A DNA stretch of 64,000 nucleotides from JAICYJ01 sp963766445 (GTDB taxonomy: Bacteria; Actinomycetota; Thermoleophilia; Gaiellales; JAICJC01), in contig CAVXZW010000012.1 in assembly GCA_963766445.1 (NCBI GenBank), positions 1-64,000 on the forward strand, given 5' to 3'. Under the pieces are notes generated by a model. The model had not been told where the DNA came from. It made no database searches and saw only the letters and a list, made by a program, of their open reading frames with translations. The first letter of the stretch is position 1. Every line of letters begins with the position of its first letter. Below, piece by piece: positions 54,716 through 64,000 of this stretch. Both the position numbers and the translations under genes were made by a program.

Positions 54716-55011
54716 GGGTCCCTACGATAGACGTGGCTTTGGGCCCGAAGTTTGCGGCCCGTCGCTCCCGGATCCGTCATCGGCAGCAGCCGGCGACACC
54801 TCGAGGGCTCGTTCACGGCCCAGGTGCAGCCCTCTCGCGATGCGCCCGCGCAGCGACCGGCGTGACGGATCAGCATGCAGCCGCTGGGCCTCGAGCGCCA
54901 CCGCCACACGGGCGGCGTGATCGACATGTCAAGCTCGCGATGAGACGGCGGAGATCAATGCCATGCCACGGATGGTAGCGACACCCGGTCGCCGTTCCCA
55001 GGGCGCCGGCC
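54716..55011. other. Non-coding gap
   Basis: About 296 nt between the anti-sigma-like gene and the small membrane protein gene. I see no supported gene, no hairpin with a U-run and no repeat of the neighbouring sequence. Confidence 0.3.
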
Positions 55012-55383
55012 TCAGAACAGGTGGTGCACCGGGTCGATCAGGCCGCCGACCAGGATCAGCACCAGCGCCACGCCCACGAACATGGCCGAGGACGACATTG
55101 CCTCGTACCGCTCGTCCATCGAGGCGGTGCGCAGCTTGCCCGAGGTCAGGAGCAGGCCGAACATGCTCATCACGCCGGAGTCCTCCTCGACCCGGATCGC
55201 CGGGCGCACGCCGTGGAAGAAGCCCGATAGGAGGAAGAAGGCACCCAGGCCGTAGCAGGTCACCGACAGCGAGCGGCGGAAGGGCACGTGCAGCAGCAAC
55301 GCTCCCAGCGCTCCCACCACCAGCGCCACGGCCAGCACCAGTGCCACCAGTTGCGCCAGCCGTTTGAGCCCGGCGACCAGCAC
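55012..55383 (-). CDS. Small membrane protein of unknown function
   Basis: 123 residues with three hydrophobic helices: LVALVLAVALVVGALGALLL, VTCYGLGAFFLLSGFFHG and SSAMFVGVALVLILVGGLI. A short loop between the last two (RVEEDSGVMSMFGLLLTSGKLRT) is charged. GTG start at 55383, 16 nt after the oppF-like gene, so it is probably the last gene of the transporter operon. No family recognised. Confidence 0.6.
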   Translation of the reverse strand: MLVAGLKRLAQLVALVLAVALVVGALGALLLHVPFRRSLSVTCYGLGAFFLLSGFFHGVRPAIRVEEDSGVMSMFGLLLTSGKLRTASMDERYEAMSSSAMFVGVALVLILVGGLIDPVHHLF

Positions 55384-55399
55384 GGCGGCCGCGTCTCCC

Positions 55400-56437
<1,038 letters not shown>

Positions 56438-56443
56438 TCCTCG

Positions 56444-57472
56444 CTAGATCTGCTCCGCCATCATTTCGTGGAGCAGGTCGTGGGATTCGCGCCGCCGGAA
56501 TTCGGGCTCCAGGTGGCAGGCGACAGCATGATCGCTGGCCGACTCGCCACCCACCGGCAGCAGCTCCGGCACCTCGGGGATGCAGGGCGAGAACGCATAC
56601 GGGCAGCGCAGATGGAACCGGCACCCGGACGGTGGCTGCAGCAGCGACGGCGGCGTGCCCGGGATCGGCTTCAGGTCGGCCCCCTCGGCGACCAGCCGCG
56701 GCAGCGAACCCAGAAGGCCCCACGTATATGGGTGCTCGGGGCGGTAGAAGATGTCCTCGTAGCCGCCCTTCTCGACCGCCTTGGCCGCATACATCACCAT
56801 CACGTCGTCGGCGGTCTCGGCGACCACGCCGAGGTCGTGCGTGACCAGGATGATCGCGCTGCCGAAGTCGCGCTGCAGCTGGTTCATCAGCTTCAGGATC
56901 TGGGCCTGGGTGGTCACGTCGAGTGCGGTGGTGGGCTCGTCGGCGATCAGCAGATCGGGGTTGTTGACGAGCGCCATCGCGATCATCACGCGCTGGCGCA
57001 TTCCGCCCGAGAACTGGTGGGGGTAGTCGTCCATGCGCGTCTCGGCGCGCGGGATGGCCACGGCCTTCAGCATCTCTACCGAGCGGCTGTTGGCGACCTG
57101 CTTGCTGACGTTCTCGTGCAGCTGCACCGCCTCGCGCAGCTGCGCGCCGATCGTGTAGACCGGGTTCAGCGACGTCATCGGGTCCTGGAAGATCATCGAG
57201 ATCTCGTTGCCGCGGATCTTGCGCAGCTCGTCGGGATCGATCTTCAGCAGATCCCGGTCCTTGAAGAGCGCCTGGCCCTCGGTGATGGTGTTCCGCTTCG
57301 CGTTCAGGCCCATGATGGTCATGCAGGTGACGCTCTTGCCGCAGCCGGATTCGCCCACGATCGCAAGCGTTTTGCCTTTCTCGACGCTGAACGAGACGCC
57401 GTCCACCGCGTGGACGATGCCGTCGTCCGTGCGGAAGTACGTCTTCAGATCCTTGACGTCAAGCAGCGGCAT
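56444..57472 (-). CDS. Peptide/oligopeptide ABC transporter ATPase (OppD/DppD type)
   Basis: 342 residues with Walker A GESGCGKSVTCMT, Q-loop FQDPMTSLNPVYTIG, signature FSGGMRQRVMIAMAL, Walker B LLIADEPTTALDVTTQAQIL and His in LVTHDLGVVAE. The C-terminal domain contains CRFHLRCPYAFSPC. It partners the OppF-like ATPase. ATG 57472 lies 45 nt after the permease stop. Confidence 0.94.
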   Translation of the reverse strand: MPLLDVKDLKTYFRTDDGIVHAVDGVSFSVEKGKTLAIVGESGCGKSVTCMTIMGLNAKRNTITEGQALFKDRDLLKIDPDELRKIRGNEISMIFQDPMTSLNPVYTIGAQLREAVQLHENVSKQVANSRSVEMLKAVAIPRAETRMDDYPHQFSGGMRQRVMIAMALVNNPDLLIADEPTTALDVTTQAQILKLMNQLQRDFGSAIILVTHDLGVVAETADDVMVMYAAKAVEKGGYEDIFYRPEHPYTWGLLGSLPRLVAEGADLKPIPGTPPSLLQPPSGCRFHLRCPYAFSPCIPEVPELLPVGGESASDHAVACHLEPEFRRRESHDLLHEMMAEQI

Positions 57473-57517
57473 GCGAGAAATTGTACCGGGTCGGGGCCAG
57501 TGTCGACGGCGGCCGGG

Positions 57518-58489
57518 TCAGGCCAGCCTGATCCGTGGGTCAATCACCGCATACAGGAGGTCGATCAGCAGGTTGAAGACGATCACCATGATCGACGCGA
57601 AGATCACCACGCCGATGATGATCGGCAGGTCGAAGGTGAAGGTCGATTGGATCGTCCACCAACCGAGGCCCGGCAGCCCGAACACGATCTCGACGAACAC
57701 CGCGCCGCCCAGCGCCAGGGCGATGTCCATCCCCAGCATGGTCACCACCGGCAGCATCGCGTTTCGCAGCGCGTGCCGGCGGATCACGGTGCGCTCCGGA
57801 GCACCCTTGGCGCGAGCCGTGCGCACGTAGTCCTCGTTCAGCGTCTCCATCACGCTCGAGCGGATCATCCGCACGTAGAACGCCGAGTAGAGGATCGCGA
57901 AGGTGATCCAGGGCAGAAGCATGTGCATGAACCAGTCGTAGGGGCCGCCGCACGACTGGCCGGCGCTGGCGCCGCGGAGGTTGCAGTAGCCCTGGATCGG
58001 CAGCAGGTTCAGCTTGTAGCCGACGATCAGCGACAGCATGTAGCCGACCCACACGGGGTGCGCAGAGATGCCGGCCAGCACGCCGACCATCGCGACGCGG
58101 TCGCCCTTCGAGCGCGGCCGCAGGGCCGAGTAGATGCCGACCGGGATCGCCACCAGCAGCCACAGGATGGCGCCGCCGAACACGAGCGCCGCCGTCACCG
58201 GCGCCGCCTTTGCGATGATCGAGTTCACGCTCTGACGGTTGCCGTAGGAGTAACCCAGGCTGTGATCCCAGATTAGCTCCTTCATGAAGTGGCCGTACTG
58301 GACGTACAGCGGCCGGTCGAGGTAGAGCGCGTGGGTGACGTGCTGGATCGCGGCCGGCGTCGCCGCCTTGCCGGCAACCATGGCTGCCGGGTTGACCGGG
58401 ATCACGTAGAACATGATGAACGTGAGGAGGGTGACCGCGATGAAGAGCACCACTGCCCAGAGCAGACGGCGGATCACGTATCTGACCAT
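57518..58489 (-). CDS. Peptide ABC transporter permease (OppB/DppB type)
   Basis: Six helices starting with YVIRRLLWAVVLFIAVTLL and the family line YVIPVNPAAMVAG; YLDRPLYVQYGHFM is typical. The ATPase-docking EAA loop reads YVRTARAKGAPERTVIRRHALRNAM in part. ATG 58489 is chosen because GAGGGTGAAGGG precedes it; the longer frame to 58528 would run into the hairpin region. About 323 residues. Confidence 0.92.
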   Translation of the reverse strand: MVRYVIRRLLWAVVLFIAVTLLTFIMFYVIPVNPAAMVAGKAATPAAIQHVTHALYLDRPLYVQYGHFMKELIWDHSLGYSYGNRQSVNSIIAKAAPVTAALVFGGAILWLLVAIPVGIYSALRPRSKGDRVAMVGVLAGISAHPVWVGYMLSLIVGYKLNLLPIQGYCNLRGASAGQSCGGPYDWFMHMLLPWITFAILYSAFYVRMIRSSVMETLNEDYVRTARAKGAPERTVIRRHALRNAMLPVVTMLGMDIALALGGAVFVEIVFGLPGLGWWTIQSTFTFDLPIIIGVVIFASIMVIVFNLLIDLLYAVIDPRIRLA

Positions 58490-58533
58490 GGCACCCTTCA
58501 CCCTCCCGAGAAACAGGTTCTTCGTCAAAGCAT

Positions 58534-58567
58534 ACCGGGCGGCGGTGCATTTGCACCGCCGCCCGGT
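58534..58567 (-). terminator. Perfect 16-bp palindromic hairpin between the binding-protein and permease genes
   Basis: ACCGGGCGGCGGTGCA (58534-58549) and its exact complement (58552-58567) are separated by two bases. It lies 14 nt after the stop of the solute-binding protein gene and 45 nt before the permease start. On the minus strand it is followed by ATGCTTTG, only a short T-run. A partial terminator or 3'-end stabiliser here would give more binding protein than permease, as in other peptide transporter operons. Confidence 0.7.
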
Positions 58568-58581
58568 GCTTCAACTGTGAG

Positions 58582-60288
58582 CTAGCGGACGCAGAGCGCC
58601 GCGATGTCCATCCCGTAACTCGGCTCCCACAGCTGACACCCAATCTTCGAGCTGAAGAAGTCGTAGTTGGTCTGGTTGCTCCAAGCTGCCCACGGTGCCT
58701 GGTCCGTCTTCATGGACGTGGCGATGTCGCCGTAGGCCTGTGCTCGCTCTGCTCCGGTCTTGGTCGCAGCTGCATCCATCTGGTCGTTGTACGACTTGTT
58801 GTCGAAGTAGGAGAAGTTGTCCCCGTTCTTCGGCAGGATGCTGTGACCGCTGAGCAGGATGTTCAGGAAGTCGTACGGGTCGGGGAAGTCAGCCAGCCAT
58901 CCCTCGTCCGCGATGTCCATGGGCGTACCCTTCACGCCCTCTTCCTGGAACTGCACCGCACGCTGGTAGTACTTGACGGTGACGTTGATGCCAAGCGGCT
59001 TCAGCTCCTGGGTCAGGAGCGCCATGCGGTTGGTTGCCGACTGCACACCCTGCGTCGAGTAGACGAGGACGTTGATCGGGGTCTTGACGCCTGCGGCCTT
59101 GGCCTGGCTCATCAGTGCCTGGGCCTTGCTCAGGTCAGGCGTCAGCGGGTACACGGCCTTCTCGATCGACGCTCCCGGCACCTGCGGAGGCAGGTACTTG
59201 TCGGTCGGGATGCCGGCCTTGTAGCCGAGCTGCTTCGTCGCGCCGGTGCGGTCGATCGCGTAGTTGACCGCCTGGCGGACCAGCGGGTTCGACAATGCCG
59301 GGTTCGCCGTGTTCATGGCGTAGTAGTTGACCTCGATCTCGGGCGAGATGAACATCTGCTGCTTACCGGCCGCGGCAGCGGGGCTGCCGTCGCCGTACTG
59401 CTGGGACAGCGGCAGCGACTGAGCTGCCGTCACGCAGTCCGGACACCAGTCCAGCTGCCCGTTCTTGGTCTCGAGAATGCCCTGGTTCTGGTCGATCGCG
59501 AACTGACCGAAGTCGATCTCGTCGATCAGGTGCGGGCGAGGACCGGTGTAGTTCGGGTTCTTCTTGACCACCAGCGACTGGTTCGGGGTGTAGCTGGCGA
59601 TGTAGTAGGGGCCGGCACCTGCGATCGAGGTGACGCCCTTCGGGCTGATCGGGAGGTTGTGCGGGATCGCGCACATGAACGGCGTTGCCATCTCGGCCTC
59701 GATCGTGCCGTTCGGCTTCGTCAGGTGCAGGATCAGCTGGTCGCCGCTCACCTGGACGCCCGGGATGGTGCCCTTGCCGTTCCAGCCGTCGGCGCCCTCG
59801 ATGGAGCTGGCCACGAAGCTGACGAACGGAGACACCTGCTTGGGATTGAGGTCGCGCATCAGCGAATCGGCGAAGGTCTGTGCGGTGACAGGCTCGCCGG
59901 TGTTGAACTTGTACTTGCCGGGCGGCACCGTGAACGTGACGGTGAGGCCGTCAGACGAGATGGTCGGCATTGCCGACGCCGCCTCCGGCTGCAACTGGTA
60001 GCCCGCGGGAGCGGGCTTGTCCGGGTAGCCCAGGAGATTGACGCACGTCGCGTACTCGATCTGCCAGGACTCCTGGTAGTAGGCGAGGGCGGGATCGATG
60101 AAGTCGATGCCGCCGTGCCACGCGGCCTTGATCGTGCCGCCCGGCTTGCCCACCTCGTTGACACTCGCGCCTGTGCTGACGCCACTGGCATTACCGCTGC
60201 TGCTGCTACTGCCGCAGCCGGATGCTCCAAATAACACCACCCCGAGCGTCACAGCGCCAAGCGCTATCCACATTCCAGGTCGTCTCAT
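58582..60288 (-). CDS. Peptide ABC transporter solute-binding lipoprotein (SBP family 5)
   Basis: 568 residues. A signal peptide ends in a lipobox (LFGASGCGSSS) that would be lipid-modified at Cys. The family-5 fold follows: GGTIKAAWHGGIDFIDPALAY, YKFNTGEPVTAQTFADSLMRDLNP, GAGPYYIASYTPNQSLVVKKNP and VRQAVNYAIDRTGATK. ATG 60288 has GAGAGGAA upstream. It captures peptides (or related solutes such as nickel chelates) outside the membrane for the adjacent permease. Confidence 0.93.
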   Translation of the reverse strand: MRRPGMWIALGAVTLGVVLFGASGCGSSSSSGNASGVSTGASVNEVGKPGGTIKAAWHGGIDFIDPALAYYQESWQIEYATCVNLLGYPDKPAPAGYQLQPEAASAMPTISSDGLTVTFTVPPGKYKFNTGEPVTAQTFADSLMRDLNPKQVSPFVSFVASSIEGADGWNGKGTIPGVQVSGDQLILHLTKPNGTIEAEMATPFMCAIPHNLPISPKGVTSIAGAGPYYIASYTPNQSLVVKKNPNYTGPRPHLIDEIDFGQFAIDQNQGILETKNGQLDWCPDCVTAAQSLPLSQQYGDGSPAAAAGKQQMFISPEIEVNYYAMNTANPALSNPLVRQAVNYAIDRTGATKQLGYKAGIPTDKYLPPQVPGASIEKAVYPLTPDLSKAQALMSQAKAAGVKTPINVLVYSTQGVQSATNRMALLTQELKPLGINVTVKYYQRAVQFQEEGVKGTPMDIADEGWLADFPDPYDFLNILLSGHSILPKNGDNFSYFDNKSYNDQMDAAATKTGAERAQAYGDIATSMKTDQAPWAAWSNQTNYDFFSSKIGCQLWEPSYGMDIAALCVR

Positions 60289-60399
60289 GCGGTTCCTCTC
60301 CCGTTGCGTTTCCGGGGCTCGATGGCTGACCGAGACCCCACCTATCCATGTCCGTAGACGACAGGGGCAGCGCAAAGTTAGTCGCGGGATGGAAAAGGG

Positions 60400-61445
60400 C
60401 TAGAGCGTGCCGCGCGGATCGAGCGCGTCGCGCAGGCCGTCGCCGAGCAGGTTGAACGCGAGCGTCGCGAACAGGATGCCCAGGCCCGGCCACACCATCA
60501 GCCAGGGGATGGTCGTGTAGTAGTTCACGGCCGAGTTGATCAGGTTGCCCCAGCTGGGCTCGCCCTGCGGGATGCCGACGCCCAGGTACGAGAGGCCGGC
60601 CTCGAACAGGATGTTGGTAGCCACCAACAGCGTGCTGTAGACGATGATCGTGCCGGTCAGGTGCGGAAGCAGGTGCGAGCGCAGGATCCGTCGGTTGCTC
60701 GCGCCCACCATCCTGGCCGCCTCCACGAACTCCTTCTCGCGCAGGGACAGCACCTGGGCACGGATGATCCGGGCCGGGTAGAACCACGAGAACACCGAGA
60801 TCACCATCACGAGCGTTACTACCCCGGGCGAGAACAATCCGAAGAACGTGTAGGCGTTCAGGCGCGAACCCACCGTGAACGAGAATGCGATGGCGAACAG
60901 CAGCAGCGGCAGCGCCATCACGAGCTCCGTGGCCCGCGAGACGAACATGTCGACCGCCCCCCGTAGTACCCGGCGATCATGCCCATCAGGACTCCCATGG
61001 CGACGCCGAAGATCGTGGCCAGGATGGCCACCTCGAACGAGATCTGCGCGCCCGCCATCATGCCCAGCAACTCATCGTGGCCGGCCGTGTCGGACGTGCC
61101 CAGGACGTACAGCGTGCAACAGGTGCCCGCCGCCGTCGGCGTGTGTGACCATGGCAGCGCCGGCTCGAAACCCTGTGCGTTGGTGTTCAGGCTGTAGGCC
61201 GTGCGGCCCAACAGGTGGTTCGCGATCGGCGTCCCGACGAACGCGACCAGGATCATCACGATGATCGCGACTCCACCGACCAGCGCTACGCGGTCGCGGC
61301 GGAAGCGGCGCCACGCCTGCTCCCAGAATCCTCGAGCCTTGACGGCGGTTGGCTCGGTACCTGTGCCCAGCCCGCCACCGACAGCAATATCGGCAGCGCC
61401 GGCAGTCGCACCAGAGAGAATCGGGCGTTCGCTGCTGGTAGCCAT
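60400..61445 (-). CDS. Peptide ABC transporter permease (OppC/DppC type), one frameshift
   Basis: The N-terminal half has a long cytoplasmic lead ending FWEQAWRRFRRDRVALVGG and the first helix; the loop contains LGTSDTAGHDELLGMMAGAQ, typical of the LGTDxxGRDxxSR line. The C-terminal half, in another frame after about 60957, has MFVSRATELVMALPLLLFAI, the EAA loop REKEFVEAARMVGASNRRIL, and GLSYLGVGIPQGEPSWG. Restored length is about 348 residues. It is the first transporter gene; the binding protein starts 111 nt later. Confidence 0.9.
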
Positions 61446-61491
61446 CTGGTTAGATGATACCCCAAACCCGAGGACGTGCCCAGTGGCGCGT

Positions 61492-62040
61492 CACGCAGAT
61501 GGCACGGGGGTCGAGTTCCGCGGCGCCGCCGAAACCACGATCCAGTGGCCCGTCGACCGGCTTCATCTCGATCAGCAGGTCCAGGCTCTTGGTCACGTTG
61601 GGGTTGGTCGACCCCATCTGAACGTCAAGCAGGACGTCGTGGGATCGCGACCGCAGCACCTTGTAGGCGGCACCGGCAAACACGCTGGCGGGAAACTGCG
61701 GAACCGGGATCGTGCCGGCCTTCCACTGCTGTTTGGTAACTACAGACTGCAGCTTCGCCGAGACCATCGCCCGCGCAGCCCACGGGTCGTGACGAAGCAC
61801 ACCGTCGCGGATGAACGAGCGGGCCAGCGTGCGGGCCTCGACCGGCAGCTTCACCTTCTCGCCGTATTGCTGGGTGGCGCTTGGCGCCTTATACGGCGCT
61901 CCGCCGGCGTAGTTGGGCGTGCTGGACTGGCGCGACTCGACGAACGAGATCAACCCGGCCACCAGCACCACCGCCGCCACGGCACTGAACGCCAGCCGCA
62001 CCGGTCGCTGATCCCACAGCGCGATCACCTTTGCAGACAT
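61492..62040 (-). CDS. Single-helix membrane protein with extracytoplasmic domain, unknown, one frameshift
   Basis: One N-terminal helix (LAFSAVAAVVLVAGLISFVE) followed by about 150 residues. The central part (EARTLARSFIRDGVLRHDPWAARAMVS) and SHDVLLDVQMGSTNPNV suggest an NTF2-like or similar small extracytoplasmic fold. The end should be GHWIVVSAAPRNSTPVPSA in the next frame (break near 61552), stopping at 61492; the uninterrupted frame to 61450 gives an unlikely tail. It sits 46 nt upstream of the OppC-like gene. Function unknown. Confidence 0.65.
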
Positions 62041-62065
62041 AGCGAAAGATTCTAGCGCGGCAGGA

Positions 62066-63554
62066 TTAGCGCGCGGTTGTCAACCAGGCGCTCGCCAGGC
62101 GGGGCGCACCCAGCGCGTCGACCACCAACCCGCGCACGCCCGGCGCGATCAGCAGCTGGGTCTGGCCGAAGGTGAGCGGGACGATCGAGCCGCTCGCGAG
62201 CAGCGTTTGCTGGGCGTGAAGCAGCGTCCGTCCCACCGTCGTCGGCGACGCCGCTTCCACCTGGGACACCAGCGATGACTCCCGGCGGCCGGCCAGCGCA
62301 GCGATGACCGTGGCGGGGACGGCCGACTGCAGGTTCAGCTCCGAGACCGACCAGTCGCCGTGACGGACGATGCGCACCTGGGCGCCGCCCGTTCGCAGCA
62401 CTCGCGCGACGGCGTTTGTATACGACGTCTCGGTGGCGCCGGCCGGCCTGGTCAGCGTCACCGTCTCGCCCGTCACCGGCGCCGGCGCGAAGTGGGCGAC
62501 GTTCGGGACATAGCCCGGCATGCCCACCGGCACCAGCGCGTCGGCGGCCTGCCCCGACTTGCCCGCCGCCAGCGCGGTCACCTGCGATGCGCCCAGCCCG
62601 CCGGCAAGCGACGAGGTCGCCCCGGGGCGCCGCCGCAGCGAAACCAGGCTCAGCCGCGGGGTGTCCAGCAGCTGGCGGCCGAACTCGGGATCGGCACGTA
62701 CCACGTCCACCTCGGCCGGCGGCAGGGGCAGCACCTGGTAGCGGCCGGCACGGTAGGCCGCGATCGAGCCGGCGTCGGCCCCGGCCACGACCGGCATCTC
62801 GACGCGGTCGAGGTGAGGACGGGCGCCGAAGTAGACCCGATTGCGGCTGAGCACGGCCAGCCCGGCAACAGCCGCCTTGCCGGCCGGATGCGTGCTCTTG
62901 CGCAGGCTGACCAGCCGGAACGGGCCGGCACCTACCGGCGCCCGCTCGAACGCTGCGCGGTCGCCGGTGGTCGCGGCCAGCTGCGGCGGAAACGCCCACG
63001 TGGCCGGATCCGCCAGCATGGACGGAAAGTCCTTGACCGGCCGTGACAGCTGCACGACCAGGGTCAGGGGCCCGGTGGCGCGCACGCCCGAGAGCGTGCC
63101 CGAGCCGGACGCACAGGCGGCGTACCCGGACACCGGCTCGAGCACCGCTGCGTTCGGGGATGCCACGCCCGGGCTGCACAGGAGCCTCCAGTCGGCGACG
63201 AACGTGGCGGCGGTGACGGCGCCGGCGCCGGCGGGAAACGAGACGTGCGGCCGCAGGCGAAACGTGTAGCTGCGCGCGTCCGGGGTTTTTGACCAGCTGC
63301 GGGCGATCACCGGCACCGTGCGAAGCGTCGAGGGGTCGGCGTCGACCAGGCCCGCGAACACGTTCCGCTCGATCACGAGGCCGGCGGCGTCGCCACCGTA
63401 GAGCGGGGTCACCGAGACCGGATCGGCCGGCAGCGCGTACACCAGCGTGCCCCCGTTCACCGGCGGCGGCTCAGGCGGCGCCGGAGCGGCGGCGCCGTGG
63501 CCGCAGCCGGCGGCCAGCAGGGCCAGCGCTACCAGGCGAGACGGTTGACTCCAC
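62066..63554 (-). CDS. Second SBP family 5 solute-binding lipoprotein, start region disturbed
   Basis: About 496 residues. A lipobox (LVALALLAAGCGHG) precedes a Pro-rich linker and the binding-protein body: GGTLVYALPADPVSVTPLYG, YTFRLRPHVSFPAGAGAVTAATFVADW, GAGPFRLVSLRKS. The C-terminal lobe is less typical. The N-terminal methionine is unclear: a GTG at 63554 reads VESTVS, and a one-base shift then joins RLVALALLAAGC, giving a normal signal peptide. This GTG lies inside one arm of a 17-bp inverted repeat. No ATPase or permease is adjacent apart from the first transporter. Confidence 0.75.
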
Positions 63555-63555
63555 G
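63539..63555 (+). repeat. 17-bp inverted repeat, left arm
   Basis: AGACGGTTGACTCCACG, exactly complementary to 63690-63706. It covers the probable start of the solute-binding lipoprotein gene. The two arms enclose 134 nt without a recognisable gene. Confidence 0.7.
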
Positions 63556-63689
63556 GGATGCGTGGATGCTGGGCGCAGGATGGGGCGCGCTGGACGTCGG
63601 GAGCGTCCGCAGGGCAGGCTGGATGATGTCCTGGCCAAGGACGATCGTGGCGTCCGGCGTGTCCCAGACCAGTCCAGCGCCACGAAGCT

Positions 63690-63706
63690 CGTGGAGTCAA
63701 CCGTCT
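63690..63706 (-). repeat. 17-bp inverted repeat, right arm
   Basis: The exact complement of 63539-63555. It touches the atpG stop codon (63707-63705). An additional small dyad, CCACGA-AGC-TCGTGG (63680-63694), overlaps its inner end. Confidence 0.7.
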
Positions 63707-64000
63707 AAGACAGCGCGTCCGCACCTGCGACCACCTCGAGGATCTCCTGGGTGATCTCCGCCTGGCGGGCGCGGTTCATCTTCAGGGTGAGGTCGTCGAT
63801 CAGGGTGCCGGCGTTGTCGGAGGCGTTGCGCATGGCCGTCATGCGGGCGCCGTGCTCGGATGCGGTCGATTCCAGCAGGGCGCGGTAGATGGTGACCTCG
63901 AGGTAGCGGGGTATCAGGGCGGCCAGCACGTCACGCTCGTCCGGCTCGAAGATGTAGGAGCCCTCGATCTTGACCGCCTCGCCGGTGACAGCCTCCTCGG
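63705..64000 (-). CDS. atpG: ATP synthase gamma subunit, C-terminal part (runs off the window)
   Basis: The last ~98 residues of the F1 gamma subunit. Visible are FEPDERDVLAALIPRYLEV, the conserved C-terminal helix line HGARMTAMRNASDNAGTLID and RARQAEITQEILEVVAGADAL. Gamma is the rotor shaft inside the alpha-beta ring. The 5' part lies beyond base 64000. In most genomes atpD follows directly; here the next atp gene is 9.6 kb away. Confidence 0.95.
   Translation of the reverse strand, partial: EEAVTGEAVKIEGSYIFEPDERDVLAALIPRYLEVTIYRALLESTASEHGARMTAMRNASDNAGTLIDDLTLKMNRARQAEITQEILEVVAGADALS

Overview
The window is GC-rich chromosomal DNA with many GTG/TTG starts and 1-4 nt gene overlaps. Gene content (ssrA/smpB, secA with a C-terminal zinc motif, ftsEX, long-form hpf, class B PBP, LytR-CpsA-Psr protein, DUF4389, zinc-ribbon RDD protein) points to Actinomycetota, probably the Thermoleophilia (Solirubrobacterales/Gaiellales). 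That placement is inference from gene style; there is no rRNA here. About twenty otherwise conserved genes contain single-base reading-frame breaks, including housekeeping genes. This looks more like indel errors in a draft or metagenomic assembly than mass pseudogene formation, so broken genes are given as one feature with the breakpoints described.

Layout. 0-9.3 kb is an accessory block: an MMPL-type exporter broken by about six frameshifts, a zinc-independent MDR oxidoreductase, a winged-helix regulator with a thioredoxin-reductase-like flavoprotein lacking the CxxC pair, a membrane alpha/beta hydrolase, a DHA2 drug exporter and a small DUF4190-like protein. 9.4-17.3 kb is a respiratory nitrate reductase operon, narK-narG-narH-narJ-narI, on the minus strand. 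17.7-21.2 kb holds a NarL/LiaR-type response regulator, its nine-helix histidine kinase and a small membrane protein. 21.46-21.82 kb is the tmRNA gene ssrA. The last 27 nt of ssrA occur again in the same orientation at 9325 and 17560, just beyond the nar block and the two-component block. This is the pattern left by successive integrations at the tmRNA 3' end, although no integrase is visible.

21.8-25 kb carries a proline iminopeptidase-like hydrolase, a GNAT enzyme, an RDD protein and a proline racemase/hydroxyproline dehydratase homologue. 25.2-42.9 kb is a long minus-strand run of mostly housekeeping genes: ahcY, mtnA, a UDPGP-family uridylyltransferase, comF, hpf, secA, prfB (with its programmed +1 frameshift), ftsE, ftsX, an S41 peptidase, RNase R, a penicillin-binding protein, a HAD phosphatase, an MFS transporter and smpB. 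43.2-48.9 kb is a sugar-nucleotide/cell-envelope cluster (LCP ligase, UDP-glucose dehydrogenase, NDP-sugar pyrophosphorylase, phosphoglucose/phosphomannose isomerase). The UDP-glucose dehydrogenase is interrupted at its catalytic cysteine by a mini-intein of about 181 residues. 48.9-52.2 kb holds an M20 peptidase, a DAO-type flavoprotein and a DUF4389 protein.

52.3-64 kb holds ATP synthase genes atpD-atpC and the end of atpG. Instead of lying next to each other, atpG and atpD are separated by about 9.6 kb that carries a peptide/oligopeptide ABC transporter, a second solute-binding lipoprotein, an anti-sigma-like protein and two membrane-associated hypotheticals. A 17-bp perfect inverted repeat flanks a 134-bp segment at the atpG end of this insertion.

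The points most worth following up are the intein in ugd (with an in-frame UAG in the same gene), the tandem tmRNA-end copies around the nitrate reductase block, the split atp operon and the inverted-repeat segment beside it.
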